Part shown: positions 5,022 to 8,268 of the stretch, in pieces
Position numbering within the stretch: the first letter of the stretch is position 1
Layout of the letters: every line of letters starts with the position of its first letter
DNA from: Dysgonamonadaceae bacterium
GTDB lineage: Bacteria; Bacteroidota; Bacteroidia; Bacteroidales; Azobacteroidaceae
Direction: 5' to 3'
NCBI GenBank assembly: GCA_031282925.1
Contig: JAITCT010000018.1
Location: 1 to 8,268 of the forward strand
DNA length: 8,268 nucleotides
Made by a program: the position numbers and the translations under genes
Notes under the pieces: model-generated
The model's input: only the letters and a program-made list of their open reading frames with translations
What the model was told of the DNA's origin: nothing
Databases searched by the model: none

Positions 5022-6674
5022 ATGGTAGAAAAATACATCAATCAGCAAGTCTTTAAAGATCCGGAAGATTTTAAAGCCAATTTCAAAATAAACGTACCGG
5101 AAAATTTCAATTTCGCTTATGATATCGCCGATGAATGGGCAAAGATTCAACCCGGCAAAAAAGCGCTCTGTTGGGTAAACGACAAAGGCGAACATATCGA
5201 CTTCACATTTAAAGAAATAAAGGAAAAAAGCGACGCTGCCGCTTCTTATTTCCAATCGCTCGGAATCGGCAAAGGCGACATGGTAATGTTGATTCTTAAA
5301 CGCCGCTATTGGTATTGGTTTGCCATTCTCGGACTGCACAAAATAGGCGCGGTAGCCATTCCCGCCACACACCTGTTAACAAAAAAAGACATCATCTACC
5401 GTTGCAATGCCGCGGACATCAATGCAATTGTCTGCGTTGGCGAAAAGCCGGTTATCGAACAGGTAAACAGTGCTTTCCCGGATTGCCCGACTTTGAAACA
5501 CCGGATTTCCATCGGCCCTGAAATTCCTGCCGGCTGGTCGGATTTCAGGAAAGGCATGGAAGAAGCCAAGCCTTTTGTCAAACCGGAAAATCCGAGCAGC
5601 AACGACGATATTATGCTCCTGTATTTCACTTCCGGCACTACCGGCCAGCCCAAAATGGTAATTCACAATTATACTTATCCGCTGGGACACATCATTACTT
5701 CGGGCTATTGGCAAAACCTGAAAGAAAACAGTTTGCACCTGACCGTAGCCGATACGGGTTGGGCGAAAGCCGCATGGGGAAAGTTGTACGGACAATGGAT
5801 TATGGGCGCTTGCATTTTTGTGTACGACCACGAAAAATTTACCGCCGCCGCTATGCTGCGCGTGATGCAGGACTACAAAGTAACTTCATTCTGCGCTCCT
5901 CCCACGGTTTACCGTTTTTTAATCATGGAAGACATTTCAAAATACGACCTTTCCGCGTTAAAGTATTGCGAAGTAGCAGGAGAACCGCTCAATCCCGTTG
6001 TATTCGATACATTTTACAAAGCCACCGGTATCAAAATGATGGAAGGCTTCGGGCAAACGGAAACAACCGTTTCAATTGCCAATTATCCGTGGATGACGCC
6101 CAAACCCGGCTCAATGGGAATACCCAGTCCCGCTTACGACATGGATTTGCTCACCGTTGACGGTCGAAGCGCCGAAGACGGCGAACAGGGCGAAATCATT
6201 TTCCGCACCGACCGCATCAAACCGGTCGGACTGTTTATGGGTTATTACCGCGACCCCGAATTGACCCTGAACGTGTATCATGATAACGTGTATTATACAG
6301 GCGACATCGCCTGGCGCGATGAAGACGGATACTATTGGTTTGTAGGCCGTAACGATGATGTAATTAAAAGTTCGGGCTACCGCATCGGCCCGTTTGAAGT
6401 AGAAAGCGCATTGATGACTCACCCTGCCGTTGTGGAGTGCGCCATTACGGGAGTTCCCGATGAAGTTCGCGGACAAGTGGTAAAAGCGACCATTATTCTC
6501 GCTCAACCATACAAAGCAAAAGCCGGTCCCGACTTAATTAAAGAAATTCAAAACCACGTAAAAAAAGTAACTGCCCCTTATAAATATCCGCGCATCATCG
6601 AATTTGTTGAAGAATTGCCGAAGACTATCAGCGGGAAAATCCGCAGGGTACAGATTCGCGGGGAAAATAAATGA
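5022..6674 (+). CDS. AMP-forming acyl-CoA synthetase (ACSM-like medium-chain/acyl-acid type)
   Basis: This 550-residue adenylate-forming ligase activates a carboxylic acid to acyl-AMP and then acyl-CoA in the cytoplasm. Core motifs are all present: the P-loop YFTSGTTGQPK (201-211), the GFGQTET motif (342-348), YTGD (425-428) with ribose-binding Asp428, the hinge GRNDDVIKSSGYRIGP (442-457), and PKTISGKIRR (533-542) with catalytic Lys539. Length and the TVADTGWAKAAWGKLY segment (241-256) fit the ACSM/medium-chain and archaeal acyl-CoA synthetase group better than acetyl-CoA synthetase, which is about 100 residues longer. The true substrate (short, branched, medium-chain or aromatic acid) cannot be read from motifs. 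It follows the XRE-cupin gene on the same strand, probably in the same operon. No Shine-Dalgarno is present. Confidence 0.93.
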   Translation: MVEKYINQQVFKDPEDFKANFKINVPENFNFAYDIADEWAKIQPGKKALCWVNDKGEHIDFTFKEIKEKSDAAASYFQSLGIGKGDMVMLILKRRYWYWFAILGLHKIGAVAIPATHLLTKKDIIYRCNAADINAIVCVGEKPVIEQVNSAFPDCPTLKHRISIGPEIPAGWSDFRKGMEEAKPFVKPENPSSNDDIMLLYFTSGTTGQPKMVIHNYTYPLGHIITSGYWQNLKENSLHLTVADTGWAKAAWGKLYGQWIMGACIFVYDHEKFTAAAMLRVMQDYKVTSFCAPPTVYRFLIMEDISKYDLSALKYCEVAGEPLNPVVFDTFYKATGIKMMEGFGQTETTVSIANYPWMTPKPGSMGIPSPAYDMDLLTVDGRSAEDGEQGEIIFRTDRIKPVGLFMGYYRDPELTLNVYHDNVYYTGDIAWRDEDGYYWFVGRNDDVIKSSGYRIGPFEVESALMTHPAVVECAITGVPDEVRGQVVKATIILAQPYKAKAGPDLIKEIQNHVKKVTAPYKYPRIIEFVEELPKTISGKIRRVQIRGENK

Positions 6675-6701
6675 TGATTCGCAAACTTACCGGCAAAAGC
6701 A

Positions 6702-6740
6702 GAAAATGACGGGTAATATTCATATCTACCTGTCATTTTC
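6702..6740 (+). terminator. Intrinsic terminator after the acyl-CoA synthetase
   Basis: The arms GAAAATGACGGGTA (6702-6715) and TACCTGTCATTTTC (6727-6740) pair over 14 positions with a single G-U wobble around an 11-nt loop. The A-run on the left and T-run on the right make it usable on both strands. It lies 28 nt past the synthetase stop and closes that operon. Confidence 0.75.
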
Positions 6741-6753
6741 CTGATAATCCGAG

Positions 6754-6761
6754 TGTATTTG
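6754..6761 (+). promoter_or_regulatory. Weak -7-like box upstream of the glycosyltransferase
   Basis: TGTATTTG differs from TAnnTTTG at one position and lies about 90 nt before the ATG at 6854. No exact box was found in 6741-6853, which is very AT-rich. The gene must either use this degenerate box or an unusual promoter. Confidence 0.2.
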
Positions 6762-6853
6762 GGAAAAGTAATTATATAAGCAAATACCAATTATACAAAT
6801 TACATCTAAAAAAGAATTTATTCACGACAATAATCAAATAAAATTATTAATTT

Positions 6854-8053
6854 ATGGACTTAATAACACTTTCGATGCCGGTTTACAATGTCGAAAAATA
6901 CGTGGAAAGAGCATTACTTTCGGCATTAAATCAAACGTATAAAAATATTGAATTTATCATTGTTGATGATCGGGGATCGGACAACAGTATGGAAATTGTC
7001 CGTCGAATTATTTCCGGTCATCCCAGAGGCAAACAGGTTCGAATTATTGAACATGAACGGAATATCGGACTTGGAGCCGGACGAAATACGGCTATCGAAA
7101 ATGCCGAGGGGAAATATCTGTTTTTTATGGATAGCGACGATAAAATATCTCCCGATTGCATAGATAAATTATATGCTAAAATGCAGGAAGAAAACGTTGA
7201 TTTTGTTGAAGGATCTTGTCAAATGTTACTTCAGTCTGGAGAAATAATTGGAGACTTATTCATATATACCTGCCCAAATTTGAAAGGTCATTTGGAAGTG
7301 GCGAGACAATTCTTTGAAAAAAGAAACCAATCATTACATATCGCTTTATGGAATAGACTATACCAGCTATCATTTTTACGCAACAATCGGATATTATGTA
7401 ACTCCAACCACTTGAATGAAGATATTATATTTTCATTTCAAGTATTTTTTAATGCTTTTTCCTGTTCTTTTATCCCCGATATCACTTATTTTTACTATGA
7501 CACTCCAGATTCAATCATGAAGAAAATGCAAAGTAAGAATATACCTTCCCGCTTGGGACTCCAATATGCCGAAATAAGTTCTTTTTATCGTAAATATGCA
7601 CAAAAATACCGCAACGAGAACATATATGAATCTATTTTATATTATATTACTAATCATGAATGTTTTTATGCAATCAGAATTAACGATAGTATAGCCATTC
7701 CAAAATCCGAAAAAAAGAAATTTCTAAAAACAACAACCAAATTTCCTGTGAATTTTAAAGAGATTGCTAAACTGAAAAAGAAAAAACTATTTTTTTATAT
7801 CATGTGGCTTATTTTTAAAATGCCATTCAACGTATCATTATTTAAATTAATTTTGTGGTTATCGGACAAAAAGGAAAAAAGAATGATTTGCCCGACAAGG
7901 CAGGACAGCGCCACGTCGCAAAATAACAGCGAGACAGGGCGAAAAAGCATCGAGACATTGCAAAATAACAACGTGCCGGGGCAAACTAACATCAACAAGC
8001 TGGAAGAAATTGAAAGATGCATACCGGAACGTACCAGTATGGAAAGACATTAA
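6854..8053 (+). CDS. Family 2 glycosyltransferase with repeat-built C-terminal tail
   Basis: The 399-residue protein starts with a GT-A fold typical of GT2: MDLITLSMPVYNVEKYVERA, nucleotide-binding VDDRGSDNS (37-45), NIGLGAGRN (70-78) and the DXD-type DSDD (93-96). HLNEDIIFSF (186-195) matches the later acidic motif that often supplies the catalytic base. The family transfers a sugar from an NDP-sugar, typically for surface or secreted polysaccharides; donor and acceptor are unknown. Residues 311-336 are hydrophobic and may sit at the membrane. Codon use is much more AT-rich than in the synthetase gene before it, a common sign of exchange for polysaccharide genes. From about residue 344 the character changes: GC-rich, polar, with a 14-residue repeat (354-367 and 368-381). 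The terminal KLEEIERCIPERTSMERH is probably not the ancestral end, since another frame reads more naturally there. Confidence 0.88.
   Translation: MDLITLSMPVYNVEKYVERALLSALNQTYKNIEFIIVDDRGSDNSMEIVRRIISGHPRGKQVRIIEHERNIGLGAGRNTAIENAEGKYLFFMDSDDKISPDCIDKLYAKMQEENVDFVEGSCQMLLQSGEIIGDLFIYTCPNLKGHLEVARQFFEKRNQSLHIALWNRLYQLSFLRNNRILCNSNHLNEDIIFSFQVFFNAFSCSFIPDITYFYYDTPDSIMKKMQSKNIPSRLGLQYAEISSFYRKYAQKYRNENIYESILYYITNHECFYAIRINDSIAIPKSEKKKFLKTTTKFPVNFKEIAKLKKKKLFFYIMWLIFKMPFNVSLFKLILWLSDKKEKRMICPTRQDSATSQNNSETGRKSIETLQNNNVPGQTNINKLEEIERCIPERTSMERH
7913..7996 (+). repeat. Two 42-bp tandem repeats inside the glycosyltransferase tail
   Basis: Units 7913-7954 and 7955-7996 share most positions, including the identical block GCAAAATAACA. 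They encode TSQNNSETGRKSIE and TLQNNNVPGQTNIN. The 42-bp length keeps frame. A more diverged relative may precede them at about 7885-7912. The base composition is clearly richer in GC than the gene body, so the block looks inserted. Confidence 0.7.
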
Positions 8054-8114
8054 GAATCTGGGCGCTTATAGTTTAAATAAATTTCCGTTACTTGACTGTC
8101 AGAGAATTGAATAA
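8001..8114 (+). pseudogene. Out-of-frame natural-looking tail, possible ancestral end of the glycosyltransferase
   Basis: In the frame one base off the annotated gene, 8001-8114 reads WKKLKDAYRN, then VPVWKDIKNLGAYSLNKF, and ends DCQRIE before a TAA at 8112. The composition is more protein-like than the overlapping annotated end. This frame is open back to a TGA at 7884. It may be the original C-terminus, displaced when the repeat block entered or a base was lost, or a piece of another gene. No family is recognised. Confidence 0.3.
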
Positions 8115-8129
8115 ATACCGTCATTGGGA

Positions 8130-8148
8130 GCCCCGCACCAGCAGGGGC
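8130..8148. repeat. REP-like hairpin downstream of the glycosyltransferase
   Basis: GCCCC (8130-8134) and GGGGC (8144-8148) pair around a 9-nt loop in an AT-rich gap. No T-run follows, so it is a poor intrinsic terminator. The GCCCC/GGGGC arms match the hairpin at 238-250, which suggests a relative of the same REP-like family, though 5-bp arms can recur by chance. Confidence 0.45.
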
Positions 8149-8213
8149 GTCCACGATGCGATAATTTTACAAAAAATTCCAATATATTTGTGATATTATT
8201 TCAATTATTGCAG

Positions 8214-8221
8214 TATATTTG
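8214..8221 (+). promoter_or_regulatory. Bacteroidota-type -7 promoter box near the right edge
   Basis: TATATTTG, followed by CACC, matches TAnnTTTG exactly and lies 39 nt before an ATG at 8260. A second TATATTTG sits at 8183-8190, 31 bp upstream; it could be an alternative start or part of the -33 region. Confidence 0.5.
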
Positions 8222-8259
8222 CACCGGTATTCATTTAATTTTAATAAATATTTACAACT

Positions 8260-8268
8260 ATGAACGAA
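8260..8268 (+). CDS. Possible start of a further gene, cut by window edge
   Basis: Only ATG AAC GAA is visible. It is placed suitably downstream of the TATATTTG box and after an A/T-rich leader typical of Bacteroidota starts. The product cannot be inferred from three codons. Confidence 0.3.

Noticed and set aside
5376..5831. Long antisense frames across the acyl-CoA synthetase
   Set aside because: They overlap a gene with every family motif intact and show no domain of their own.

Overview
The window looks like a chromosomal segment of a member of the Bacteroidales/Bacteroidota. The evidence is the gene content (independent phosphoglycerate mutase, a Bacteroidota-type S41 lipoprotease, an XRE-cupin regulator), several matches to the Bacteroidota -7 promoter box TAnnTTTG, and the near absence of Shine-Dalgarno sequences before the main genes. 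No rRNA, tRNA or CRISPR array was seen.

Layout. (1) 1-209, minus strand: the N-terminal part of an IS200/IS605-like HUH transposase, cut by the window edge. Upstream of it (about 210-420) is a cluster of REP-like perfect hairpins. (2) 466-3425, minus strand: a compact pair, gpmI followed after only 5 nt by an S41-family surface lipoprotein protease; the two are probably cotranscribed from a promoter just upstream of gpmI. (3) 3426-4386: about 960 bases with no long gene but rich structure. It holds a possible small ORF or leader with a perfect Shine-Dalgarno, a 440-bp segment bounded by perfect 29-bp inverted repeats, a tandem array of 23-bp hairpin units with covarying stems inside that segment, and a headless antitoxin-like remnant. 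(4) 4387-6674, plus strand: an XRE-cupin regulator and an AMP-forming acyl-CoA synthetase, separated by an inverted array of heptamer repeats and followed by a good intrinsic terminator. (5) 6854-8053, plus strand: a markedly AT-rich family 2 glycosyltransferase whose C-terminal tail is made of a GC-richer 42-bp repeat, with a natural-looking reading frame continuing out of frame to 8114. (6) 8115-8268: a REP-like hairpin, two TATATTTG boxes and possibly the first codons of a further gene.

How the genes work together: gpmI is housekeeping glycolysis. The XRE-cupin and acyl-CoA synthetase genes look like a regulator/enzyme module for activating a carboxylic acid. The glycosyltransferase may be the edge of a surface-polysaccharide region. 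The most unusual material is non-coding: the hairpin array in its inverted-repeat frame, the REP-like cluster beside the HUH transposase, the heptamer hairpin inside an operon, and the repeat-built tail of the glycosyltransferase.
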